Source: Sphingobacteriales bacterium
GTDB taxonomy: Bacteria > Bacteroidota > Bacteroidia > Chitinophagales > Chitinophagaceae
DNA length: 64,000 nt
Assembly (NCBI GenBank): GCA_016235125.1
Contig: JACRLZ010000002.1
Span: 124,001-188,000 of the forward strand
Direction: 5' to 3'
The translations under genes and the position numbers were made by a program. Of this stretch, positions 55,169 to 63,163 are shown piece after piece. The notes under the pieces are model-generated. The model had not been told where the DNA came from. It did no database searches and was given only the letters and a program-made list of their open reading frames with translations. The stretch's first letter is position 1. The number at the start of each line of letters is the position of its first letter.

Positions 55169-55346
55169 GGCTATGGCACCGTTTCTATCTGTCGTGCCAA
55201 CATCAGCGACTGGTAAATATTCAACTTATCTGTTTTTCTTTGCTACCCCGAAGTGCAAGCGGCGTTTACCTTCTCCAGGCAATGATTAATAATAAACAGA
55301 TATTTGTCAGCCGGGTTCTTCTTTTTTAAATTCTTGTGGAAATAAT
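55169..55346. other. Intergenic sequence before the tRNA region, nothing recognised
   Basis: No ORF, repeat or hairpin worth naming is seen in these 178 bases. The remainder of the 465-base gap to the GNAT gene is described in the tRNA, tRNA-fragment and terminator entries. Confidence 0.5.
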
Positions 55347-55383
55347 AAAAAAAGAACCTTCAAAATAATCTTGAAGGCTCTTT
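55347..55383 (-). terminator. Terminator behind the tRNA-Met fragment
   Basis: On the minus strand, GAGCCTTCAA (55380-55371) pairs with TTGAAGGTTC (55363-55354), with one G-T pair, and is followed by TTTTTTT. Confidence 0.8.
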
Positions 55384-55386
55384 CAT

Positions 55387-55439
55387 GTACCAGGGAGCAG
55401 ACTTGAACTGCCGTCCGCCAACTGGCGGATATGAATCCT
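55387..55439 (-). pseudogene. Partial tRNA-Met copy (3' half) with palindromic insert
   Basis: The 27 bases at 55387-55413 match the 3' end of the intact tRNA-Met (27 bases, one mismatch), and 55430-55439 match its anticodon-loop side, including CAT. Between them the 10 bases of the normal tRNA are replaced by a perfect 16-base palindrome (TCCGCCAG/TTGGCGGA, written here on the minus strand). The 5' half is missing. It has its own terminator, as the intact gene does. Confidence 0.75.
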
Positions 55440-55448
55440 TGAGAAATA

Positions 55449-55478
55449 TAAAAAGGTTCAAATAAATGAACCTTTGAT
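55449..55478 (-). terminator. Terminator of tRNA-Met
   Basis: Arms AAAGGTTCA (55475-55467, minus strand) and TGAACCTTT (55460-55452) enclose six bases and run into TTATATTT. It begins seven bases after the tRNA 3' end. Confidence 0.8.
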
Positions 55479-55481
55479 TAG

Positions 55482-55555
55482 TACCGGGGAGCAGACTTGA
55501 ACTGCCGACCTCAGGGTTATGAATCCTGTGCTCTAACCAGCTGAGCTACCCCGGC
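55482..55555 (-). tRNA. tRNA-Met (anticodon CAT)
   Basis: The 74-base cloverleaf is complete: acceptor GCCGGGG/CCCCGGT (first pair G-T), D stem GCTC/GAGC, anticodon loop TTCATAA, T stem GGCAG/CTGCT with loop TTCAAGT, and discriminator A. CCA is not encoded. The first pair and anticodon stem lack initiator features, so it is an elongator Met tRNA; an Ile2 (lysidine-modified) role cannot be excluded from the sequence alone. Confidence 0.93.
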
Positions 55556-55633
55556 AAACGGGGAGCAAAAATAGCCAATCCGGCCTGAAGACTGAAATGA
55601 AATTTGCACTTAATTTAGCGTACAACTTTATCA

Positions 55634-56218
55634 ATGTTACGATTATCAAAAGCAGGTGATGCTGAAGGCATACTGGTAATATATGCCCCGTATATTAAAA
55701 CCACCTCCTTCACCTTTGAAACAGAAGTACCATCGGTTGAAAATTTCAAAGAAAGAATAGCTGCATATATGGTAAACTATCCATGGCTTGTTTGCGAAAT
55801 AGGAGGAAGGATTGCAGGATATGCTTACTCAGCAAGCCATCGGGAAAGAAAAGCCTATCAATGGTCTGTTGAATCTTCCGTTTACATTCATAATGACTAC
55901 CAAAAAAGAGGAATCGCATCTGCCCTTTATAATGCCTTAATTGAAATCCTGAAGCTACAGGGTTTCCGGAATGTATATGCTGTAATTAATCTTCCCAACG
56001 ATAAAAGCGTCGCTTTTCATGAAAGCTGCGGATTTAAATATTTTGCCACTTATGAACAGGTAGGCTATAAACTCGGGAAATGGAAAAATGTAGGCTGGTG
56101 GCGATTGATCATTAATGAGTTTGAAAACGATCCATCACCTCCTTTAAAATTTTCGGAAATAGACCAAACTTTATTGCCGGAAATTTTTTCTGCGGCTGAG
56201 AAATTTATCAAAAAATAA
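55634..56218 (+). CDS. GNAT-family N-acetyltransferase (phosphinothricin acetyltransferase-like)
   Basis: The 194-residue product has the GNAT layout: AGDAEGILVIYAPYIKTTSFTFE at the N-terminus and the acetyl-CoA loop VYIHNDYQKRGIASALYNAL (Q-x-x-G-x-A form). Next come NVYAVINLPNDKSVAFHESCGFKYFATYEQVGYKLGKWKNVGWW, the pattern of Pat/MnaT-type enzymes. Such enzymes acetylate amino groups of methionine analogues or related compounds. The substrate is not known. It is convergent with the TonB receptor gene and shares a bidirectional terminator with it. Confidence 0.92.
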   Translation: MLRLSKAGDAEGILVIYAPYIKTTSFTFETEVPSVENFKERIAAYMVNYPWLVCEIGGRIAGYAYSASHRERKAYQWSVESSVYIHNDYQKRGIASALYNALIEILKLQGFRNVYAVINLPNDKSVAFHESCGFKYFATYEQVGYKLGKWKNVGWWRLIINEFENDPSPPLKFSEIDQTLLPEIFSAAEKFIKK

Positions 56219-56244
56219 AGCCACCCTGTTTTACGGATGGCTTT
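56217..56244. terminator. Bidirectional terminator between convergent genes
   Basis: Arms AAAGCCACCC (56217-56226) and GGATGGCTTT (56235-56244) have one mismatch and an eight-base loop. The outer A/T ends serve as T tracts on both strands. The 5' arm overlaps the stop codon of the GNAT gene. Confidence 0.75.
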
Positions 56245-56262
56245 ATCAGGCTTTATATTTCT

Positions 56263-59022
56263 TTAAAAGCTAAATCCAACTCTTAAGAATATTCTTCTGC
56301 CGTTGCTACCCATTTGCACAGCATCCCATGCACCGCCGGTCTCGGTATTGTAAGCCCAGTCTTTAGCCAGTTTCACCACACCAAAATCAGGATGTGTATT
56401 GAGGATATTGTCGGCGCCGACGTAGGCGGTAAAATGCTTCATCAGGGGGAAACTAATGTACACGTCGGGTACAATTTTCCCTGAATAATCGTATTGATCA
56501 GGAACATCCCCGCCTCCGTTATCACGGGGCACTGTCGGGTTGATGCCTAATCCATCCTGTCCATATCCTAGCAGAGTTATCTTGCCGAAATAAGTTATCC
56601 GGGTTCCCAGTGTTACTTTCTTTATACCATATTCAAAATTCAATCCCATTTTCATCTTTGGAGCTGATGCAAGGATGAACTTCTGCTCCCTGTCGCTCAG
56701 GAAAGTCTTTTTCAGAAACTCAGAACCACTCAGGTTGACCGGAACATTTATCTGATCGATCTTCATGCTTTGGAAATTACCTGTAAACAGGATCCTGATA
56801 CGATTGTTTTTGTTGAGCCTTTTGTTATAGTCAATCACAACATCCGCCCCGGTATTGCTGGTATTAACAGCGTTAGCGAAGAACTGTGCCAGTCCCACAT
56901 TCAAAATTGCCATCTGGTTGCGAAGACCTGCATCAAGATTGGGATCGCTGCCATCAAACTGGCCGCTTAATACTACCCGGTCTTTGATTTTTGCATAATA
57001 ACCGTCAAGTGTTACATTAAGATTTGGAGTAGCTTTCCATGTAAATCCAAGGCTGGCATTTACACTTTTTTCCTGGTTCAGTTCCGGAATTCCTGCTGCT
57101 TTGGCCAGATTGCTGTAATTAGGCGCTATCACTACTTCAATAATATTGCTGGCCTGCACGGTAGTGAAAGTCGAACTGAAGTTGATCTGTTGCAAAGAAG
57201 GAGCTCTATAGCCTGTACTTACGGAGCCTCTTATATTAATTGCATCGGATGCTTTAAAACGGGTAGCGAATTTGTAATTATGTGTAAACCCAAAATCGCT
57301 ATAGTCTTCTGCTCTTGCAGCCAGATCAATCAACCATGAATCAGTAACATTAAATTCTGCATCTGCATATCCCGCCCATACATGCCTTTTGGCATTCACT
57401 TCGTCTCTTGGCTGATAGCCGGGAAAACCTTGTGCACCGGTGGCTTTATTGGGGTCATAATTTGTATATGAGCCGGGCTCTCCTCCATAAATCCTATAAT
57501 TCTCATACCTGAATTCTGCTCCCACTGCCAGGTAGAATTTTTTTGAAAACTCTTTTGTTACATTCAGGTTAGATGTGTTTTGGAAAAAGGAGAATCCGCC
57601 ATCATCAAAATGTGTTTGCGAAGGGCCTTTGGAAGCATTGAATGTTTTATCACCATAGAAATGAAAATTATTTCTTCCTGCTGTGTTGCTTAGATCCCAG
57701 TTCCAATTCTTTTTTGTCTTGCCTTTAAATCCGCCGGTAAAGGAAAGATCGTTGATCTTTGTCTGTATATGCGGGCTGTACCATACTTCTCCGTCATTTG
57801 CCTTCCGCATTATTTCTTTCACATAAATCAAATTTCCAAAATTATCGGTAGGGAAACGATCGGGCCTTGCAGAAAAATTACGGGTGAATGCATACGCATC
57901 AGAAGATTTATGATTGTATCCTCCAAAAGTGTAAAAAGATAATTTGTCATTCACCGGAACTTCTGAATTGTAAAACGCCCCGGTTTTGTTCAAGGATGCA
58001 TCCCCATGTCCGCGGCGGTATATATTGAGTGGGAGTGCATCTTCATCATTATAATAATTATCGATTTTCAGAGCCTGGCGGAAGGTTTTTCCGGTGCTTG
58101 TCCCCTCGAAGGTCAGGTTAACGAAACCGCCTCTTTTTCCAAGGGGCACGCCAAAGTTTACATCAGCTGAAATAGATTGGCCATCGGTATTTCTTCCATG
58201 TTCATATTGTGAATAAAGACTTCTGCCGTATGCTGTATTAAACTTTGGGTCATTATATCCGGACCAGCCGATTGATCCTGTAACAATATTTACACTTTTT
58301 TTCAGCACCAGGTTCATCACACCTGCAATGGCATCGGAGCCATATTGTGCTGAGGCGCCGTCTCTGAGTATTTCAACCCTGTCGATGGCTGCTGCAGGCA
58401 AGGCATTAAGGTCGGTTCCTGAGTTTCCACGACCTCTTGTTCCAAATACAGCTACAAATGCCGTTTGATGGCGGCGTTTTCCATTTACCAATACAAGGGT
58501 TTGATCGGGCCCCAGGCCACGAAGCGTAGCCAGGTCAATATGGTCAGCACCATCACTGCCACTTTGTTTATTGTAGTTCAGTGAAGGAGCTGCATAATTA
58601 AGAACAGCAGTAAGATCCATTCTTCCGGTAAGAGCAGTAGCCTGACCGACGTTTATTACATCAACCGGCGCTGTGGTTTCGGTTTTTACTCTTCCGAGCC
58701 GGCGGGTACCCACCATCACTACTTCAGTTAATCCTGCCACATCCGGCGCCATTGATACACTTACATCATTTGCTGATGCACTTACCGTTTGTGTGGCATA
58801 GCCAACTATGCTTATTTCAAGTTCATCATCTGCAGTTGCCTGAATGCGGAATGTGCCGTCGTTGGCTGTTACGGTTCCTTTACCTGTTTTTTTGGATTTT
58901 ACATTTGCCCCGGCTACAGGCAGACCATTATTATCCGTTACCTTACCGGTAACTACTCTTTGTGCTAATACCACTGAGCCAAAAAATAAAAGGGAGATAA
59001 AAAGAAAGATTACCTTTCTCAT
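56263..59022 (-). CDS. TonB-dependent receptor with carboxypeptidase-regulatory-like domain
   Basis: The 919-residue product has a signal peptide (residues 1-20). A CarboxypepD_reg-like beta-sandwich follows (about 22-97: VVTGKVTDNNGLPVAGANVKSKKTGKGTVTANDGTFRIQA). The plug domain runs at about 110-235 (LVLVNGKRRHQTA; ALPAAAIDRVEILRDGASAQYGSDAIAGVMNLVLKK). The rest is the 22-strand barrel ending in RIFLRVGFSF. It imports a TonB-dependent ligand. No SusD partner lies beside it, so a polysaccharide system is unlikely; metal chelates or vitamins are possible. The ligand is unknown. Confidence 0.95.
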   Translation of the reverse strand: MRKVIFLFISLLFFGSVVLAQRVVTGKVTDNNGLPVAGANVKSKKTGKGTVTANDGTFRIQATADDELEISIVGYATQTVSASANDVSVSMAPDVAGLTEVVMVGTRRLGRVKTETTAPVDVINVGQATALTGRMDLTAVLNYAAPSLNYNKQSGSDGADHIDLATLRGLGPDQTLVLVNGKRRHQTAFVAVFGTRGRGNSGTDLNALPAAAIDRVEILRDGASAQYGSDAIAGVMNLVLKKSVNIVTGSIGWSGYNDPKFNTAYGRSLYSQYEHGRNTDGQSISADVNFGVPLGKRGGFVNLTFEGTSTGKTFRQALKIDNYYNDEDALPLNIYRRGHGDASLNKTGAFYNSEVPVNDKLSFYTFGGYNHKSSDAYAFTRNFSARPDRFPTDNFGNLIYVKEIMRKANDGEVWYSPHIQTKINDLSFTGGFKGKTKKNWNWDLSNTAGRNNFHFYGDKTFNASKGPSQTHFDDGGFSFFQNTSNLNVTKEFSKKFYLAVGAEFRYENYRIYGGEPGSYTNYDPNKATGAQGFPGYQPRDEVNAKRHVWAGYADAEFNVTDSWLIDLAARAEDYSDFGFTHNYKFATRFKASDAINIRGSVSTGYRAPSLQQINFSSTFTTVQASNIIEVVIAPNYSNLAKAAGIPELNQEKSVNASLGFTWKATPNLNVTLDGYYAKIKDRVVLSGQFDGSDPNLDAGLRNQMAILNVGLAQFFANAVNTSNTGADVVIDYNKRLNKNNRIRILFTGNFQSMKIDQINVPVNLSGSEFLKKTFLSDREQKFILASAPKMKMGLNFEYGIKKVTLGTRITYFGKITLLGYGQDGLGINPTVPRDNGGGDVPDQYDYSGKIVPDVYISFPLMKHFTAYVGADNILNTHPDFGVVKLAKDWAYNTETGGAWDAVQMGSNGRRIFLRVGFSF

Positions 59023-59234
59023 ACTGGTTAGTGTTTGTGTCCCGCCTCCTTTTTCTTTGCTGCCTTTGGCTCTCCTTCAGGAGACCGGGACGGGTTAAAA
59101 GATGCCTAAATATAAACCAAAATCAATAGCCTGCAACTGACAGGCTTATAAAGGTAAATTCCTGTGTGGAAGTAGTGGAAAAGAATCCCTGATTGCACCG
59201 ATTGAAATGATCCCGATACGGAAAGCGAGTCAAT

Positions 59235-60461
59235 TCACTTTTCGGATAATGCCACCTTTTTTTCCTGCAAAATCCTTCCCGGGTATTGTTCTAATGCCCT
59301 TTCAAGGCAATCCGTAGCTGCATGGATAGAATCAAGGTTTAACACATAAGCGAGACGAACTTCATTTTTGCCTAAACCAACTGTGCCATAAAAACCGGTG
59401 GCGGGGGCCAGCATCACTGTTTGTTTGTTGTAAGAGAATTCTTCCAAAAGCCATTGGCAGAATTTATCGCAATCATCAATCGGTAATCTTGCTATGGCAT
59501 AAAATGCTCCGCCGGGAATGGGGCAAAATACTCCGGGCATTGCATTCAATTTCTTTACCAGCAGATTTCTTCTGGATAGATACTCGGCCTTTGGTGCATC
59601 AAAGTAACTATCAGGCAAATCAACGGCTGCTTCTCCCATGATTTGTGCCAGCCCGGGCGGACTCAACCTTGCCTGTGCAAACTTCATAGCTGCATCGTAC
59701 ACGGCCTTGTTCTTTGTAACAAAAGCGCCAAGCCTTGCTCCGCAGGCGCTGTATCTTTTTGAAATGGTATCCATCAGTACTACATGTTCTTCTAATCCTT
59801 TCAGGTGCATGGCGCTGACATATTCACCATCATAACAGAATTCCCTGTATGCTTCATCACTAAAGAGATATAAATTATGTTTGATACAGATTTCCTTCAA
59901 TGCATCCATCTCATCCCGGCTGTATAAATAGCCGGTTGGATTATTCGGGCTGCAGATGATGATGGCTTTTGTTTTACTGGTAATTACTTTTTCAAAATCA
60001 GAAATGGGAGGCAGGGCAAAACCCGTTTCAATACGGGATGTGATGGGTACTACATTTACTCCGGCTGCACAGGCAAAACCATTGTAGTTGGCATAGAAAG
60101 GTTCCGGAATAATTACTTCATCCCCGGGATTCAAACAGGTAAAGAAACCAAACATGATCGCTTCACTGCCGCCTGTAGTAATAAGGATTTGTTCATGGTT
60201 TACCTCTATTCCCACTTTTTTATAATACTGCACCAGCTTGCGGCGATAACTTTCATTGCCTGCGCTGTGACTGTATTCCAATACTTTTATATCGGGATGA
60301 CGAACAGCATCTAAAATAGCAGACGGGGTTTCAATATCCGGCTGGCCAATATTGAGATGATAAACTTTTACACCTTTCTTTTTTGCCGCTTCTGCATAGG
60401 GCACCAGTTTCCTGATGGGGGAGGGGGGCATTTGTTTGCCTCTTTGAGATATTGTCAGCAT
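59235..60461 (-). CDS. Class I/II pyridoxal-phosphate aminotransferase
   Basis: The product has 408 residues: LNIGQPDIETP near the N-terminus, the PLP ring-stacking Asn in SPNNPTGY, and the Schiff-base Lys in MDTISKRYSACGARLG. It is most like aspartate/aromatic aminotransferases of subgroup I-gamma. It stands alone, with a 212-base gap to the TonB receptor and divergent from the T9SS substrate gene. The substrate cannot be fixed; it is a different paralogue from the 21460 aminotransferase. Confidence 0.9.
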   Translation of the reverse strand: MLTISQRGKQMPPSPIRKLVPYAEAAKKKGVKVYHLNIGQPDIETPSAILDAVRHPDIKVLEYSHSAGNESYRRKLVQYYKKVGIEVNHEQILITTGGSEAIMFGFFTCLNPGDEVIIPEPFYANYNGFACAAGVNVVPITSRIETGFALPPISDFEKVITSKTKAIIICSPNNPTGYLYSRDEMDALKEICIKHNLYLFSDEAYREFCYDGEYVSAMHLKGLEEHVVLMDTISKRYSACGARLGAFVTKNKAVYDAAMKFAQARLSPPGLAQIMGEAAVDLPDSYFDAPKAEYLSRRNLLVKKLNAMPGVFCPIPGGAFYAIARLPIDDCDKFCQWLLEEFSYNKQTVMLAPATGFYGTVGLGKNEVRLAYVLNLDSIHAATDCLERALEQYPGRILQEKKVALSEK

Positions 60462-60548
60462 GGGGGCAAAGGTATTGGGAATTGGTTAATTAGCTTTAGC
60501 AGATGTTTATAAGCTAACTTTGCGGAAGGTTGATAAAAATGATGCGCA

Positions 60549-61988
60549 GTGAATAAAATTGCAGGGTTTTTATTTTTATGGGCAGGTAGCGGATTATTTT
60601 TTTCGTCATCAGCACAACTCTGTAGTGGCAGTCTTGGTGATCCGGTTGTGAATATAACTTTCGGTAACAGCACTGATGTTTCCGGATTCACGGCGCCGGG
60701 ATACAGCTTCACCAATAATCTTTGTCCCAATGATGGTTATTATACCATCGTTACTTCTTCATCCGGTTGTTTTGGCAATACCTGGCATTCAGTTCCCGAA
60801 GATCATACCGGCGCCGGTGCATTTATGCTGGTGAATGCTTCTAATGCACCCGGTGATTTTTTTGTAAGTACGGTTGCAGGACTTTGTCCCAATACCACGT
60901 ATGAATTCTCCTGCTGGGTATTGAATATTCTCAGCAGGGCGGGAGGAGGCATTATGCCCAATATTACTTTCCGGATTGAAACGCTTTCCGGAGCAATACT
61001 TGGTTCTTACAACAGTGGCGACATTCCGCAAACTCCCGTTCCTCTATGGAAACAATACGGACTTTATTTTACAACCACTACCGGAACTACTAATGTGGTG
61101 ATTCGCCTCACCAACAATGCACCCGGTGGTATCGGAAATGACCTTGCACTGGATGATATTACTTTTCGCCCCTGTGGGCCAACTCTTAATTCTTTTATTA
61201 CTACGGGCAATAATAATAATATAGATGTGTGTATCAGTGAACAGATAGTTTACAACTTTGATGCCGCACTTTCACCGGGTTTTCTGTTGCCCGCATTTCA
61301 ATGGCAGCTAAGCAGTGATTCGGGTATAACGTGGAAAGATATTGCAGGAGCAAACAGCAAACAATATATACGCCAACCTACAACTGCCGGTCAATATTTT
61401 TACAGACTTACTGTTGCAGAGAGCGGAAATGCGGGAATTGCTGATTGCAGGATAGCCTCCAATGTGCTCAGCATTAATGTGCATCCCAGTCCTGTAGTGA
61501 ATGCAGGGCCTGACAGAATAGTTATTAATGGCGGTCAAACGACTTTGGTTGGTTCGGCTACAGGGGAAAACATTATTTATTATTGGTCGCCGTCCGACTA
61601 CCTCAGCAGCGATACAGTGTTCAATCCTGTATCTGCGCCTGACAGGGATATGTACTATACTCTTAAGGCTACCTCGTCATACGGTTGCCAAAATGAGGAT
61701 TATGTAAATGTAAAAGTGGTGGCAGGGATTTTTGTGCCTACTGCTTTTACACCCAATAACGATGGGAAGAACGACAGTTGGCGCATACCTTATCTGGATC
61801 CTTTTTTTAATGCCGTGGTGATTGTATATAACCGTTACGGTCAGAAAATATATAACGCCTCTGGCGCCGCTGTAAACTGGGATGGAACATTAAATGGCGA
61901 TCCGCAGCCTTCCGGGATTTATGTATATCTCATACGTTTTCAAAATGGTCTTCCGGACATGAAAGGCACAATACTTCTTACAAGGTAA
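60549..61988 (+). CDS. Secreted protein with gliding-motility/T9SS type B sorting domain
   Basis: The 479-residue product starts at a GTG; no ATG in frame fits. The signal peptide is residues 1-22 (FFSSSAQ end). An N-terminal beta-sandwich region follows (about 25-205: VNITFGN, FMLVNASNAPGDFFVSTVAGLCPNTTYEFSCW, DLALDDITFRPCG), which reads like a jelly-roll adhesin or carbohydrate-binding fold. An Ig-like segment (to about 385) comes next. The C-terminal CHU_C/type B sorting domain has FVPTAFTPNNDGKNDSW, VIVYNRYGQKIY and NWDGTLNGDPQPSGIYVYLIRFQ. It is exported by the type IX system and attached at the cell surface. The ligand is unknown. Confidence 0.92.
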   Translation: MNKIAGFLFLWAGSGLFFSSSAQLCSGSLGDPVVNITFGNSTDVSGFTAPGYSFTNNLCPNDGYYTIVTSSSGCFGNTWHSVPEDHTGAGAFMLVNASNAPGDFFVSTVAGLCPNTTYEFSCWVLNILSRAGGGIMPNITFRIETLSGAILGSYNSGDIPQTPVPLWKQYGLYFTTTTGTTNVVIRLTNNAPGGIGNDLALDDITFRPCGPTLNSFITTGNNNNIDVCISEQIVYNFDAALSPGFLLPAFQWQLSSDSGITWKDIAGANSKQYIRQPTTAGQYFYRLTVAESGNAGIADCRIASNVLSINVHPSPVVNAGPDRIVINGGQTTLVGSATGENIIYYWSPSDYLSSDTVFNPVSAPDRDMYYTLKATSSYGCQNEDYVNVKVVAGIFVPTAFTPNNDGKNDSWRIPYLDPFFNAVVIVYNRYGQKIYNASGAAVNWDGTLNGDPQPSGIYVYLIRFQNGLPDMKGTILLTR

Positions 61989-62210
61989 AGATTTGTTTTT
62001 TGATGGGAGACTTTAGTATAAACACTTCGCCAAATTTTTGTTTAGAAAATCATAAGAAGTATTTACAGGGTTTTAATTTTCATAAAAAATTGTTGTAACC
62101 CATTTGCATTAATTGCTGAATTCCCCGACCGGTGTAATTTTTCACTTCAATTGAAAAACACTCACCATTTGATCCCTTTCTACACTTAATCACATCCTTA
62201 CGCTGCAACC

Positions 62211-63041
62211 ATGAAGAAATACCTTTTCACTGACGGGATCGGTGGAATAAGGGAGGCTCAATCGCAGGAAGAACTGGAATCACTCATTGATGCTTCTCAA
62301 AATTCTGATGACATCCGCATCTGGATATTCAACAGCAATGAATGGATCAGCTATAAGACTTACCGTAAAATGTATCCCGGGGAGAAGAGAAAAGAAATAA
62401 GGGAAACAAATGCTTTGGTTTTATCGTCTGCTGAGCCGGGAAAAACCAATAACAAAAATTGGCTGAAGAAATTTTTATTTATTGCAGCTATTGCATCTGT
62501 AGCGCTGCTTGTTGTCAATTTTACCAGAATAAAGTGGGAGAAAGCCGCAGCAGTCAATTTTATTGCCTCAAGACCGGCCAATGTTCCGGTAATGGATATG
62601 GATTCGCTGATCGAAGAAATTGAATATGATCGGAATGACATTCTTGACCGGAATACAAAAAACAATCTTCGTCTCCGCAATACATGGCCCGACAGGATTG
62701 AACTGAAGCTGAATGCTGAAAGGGAAACAAACGGATCGCTTTCGCATTACTTCAACATTGATATTTCCATTGATAACACTACGGGCTTTAATCTTGATAA
62801 AGCCATACTGAGGTTGAATACCTGGAAAAACGGGAAGCTGAGAGATACGGACACCATACAGTTTGAAAACATTCGTTACGATAAAATAACTGCAAGACGA
62901 TTAAAAAACGATTACCGGGGTGACAGCATCGCAGTTTCTTTTGAATCTATCAGGGCAAAGTCATTTAATTTTTGTTATTCAGCAGCTTTAAAAAATAGTT
63001 CAGGAAATTATAACGACCGCTGGTTTTGCCGTGGCGAATAA
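62211..63041 (+). CDS. Single-pass membrane protein with N-terminal GYF_2-like domain
   Basis: The 276-residue product begins with about 60 soluble residues (KKYLFTDGIGGIREAQSQEELESLI...IRIWIFNSNEWISYKTYRKMYP), similar in pattern to GYF_2-like domains. A membrane helix follows at residues 84-105 (KNWLKKFLFIAAIASVALLVVNF). The C-terminal part (about 150-276) is a beta-rich domain of unknown type. It is followed by a repeat element and then an actin-like ATPase gene on the same strand. I do not recognise a named family; partnership with the ATPase is inferred. Confidence 0.7.
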   Translation: MKKYLFTDGIGGIREAQSQEELESLIDASQNSDDIRIWIFNSNEWISYKTYRKMYPGEKRKEIRETNALVLSSAEPGKTNNKNWLKKFLFIAAIASVALLVVNFTRIKWEKAAAVNFIASRPANVPVMDMDSLIEEIEYDRNDILDRNTKNNLRLRNTWPDRIELKLNAERETNGSLSHYFNIDISIDNTTGFNLDKAILRLNTWKNGKLRDTDTIQFENIRYDKITARRLKNDYRGDSIAVSFESIRAKSFNFCYSAALKNSSGNYNDRWFCRGE

Positions 63042-63045
63042 ATAA

Positions 63046-63096
63046 TTGTCATGTTGAGCCTGCCTATCGGCAGACAGGTCTGTCGAAACATGACAA
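63046..63096. repeat. REP-like palindrome 1
   Basis: Ten-base perfect arms TTGTCATGTT (63046-63055) and AACATGACAA (63087-63096) enclose an inner stem CTGCC-TATC-GGCAG. This shape is typical of short interspersed palindromes in Bacteroidota genomes. Confidence 0.8.
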
Positions 63097-63111
63097 CCAA
63101 AAAAATAACAT

Positions 63112-63148
63112 TCACCCTTTGTCCCGATAACAATCGGGATCAGGGTGA
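63112..63148. repeat. REP-like palindrome 2
   Basis: Nested perfect arms TCACCCT/AGGGTGA and TCCCGAT/ATCGGGA lie 15 bases after palindrome 1 and 15 bases before the next gene. The pair fills the 122-base gap. Confidence 0.8.
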
Positions 63149-63163
63149 CAAAAAACAATTAAA

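Noticed and set aside
55347..55633. tRNA fragment as proof of an integrated island
   Set aside because: No integrase, phage gene or composition shift lies on either side, so only the partial duplication is reported.
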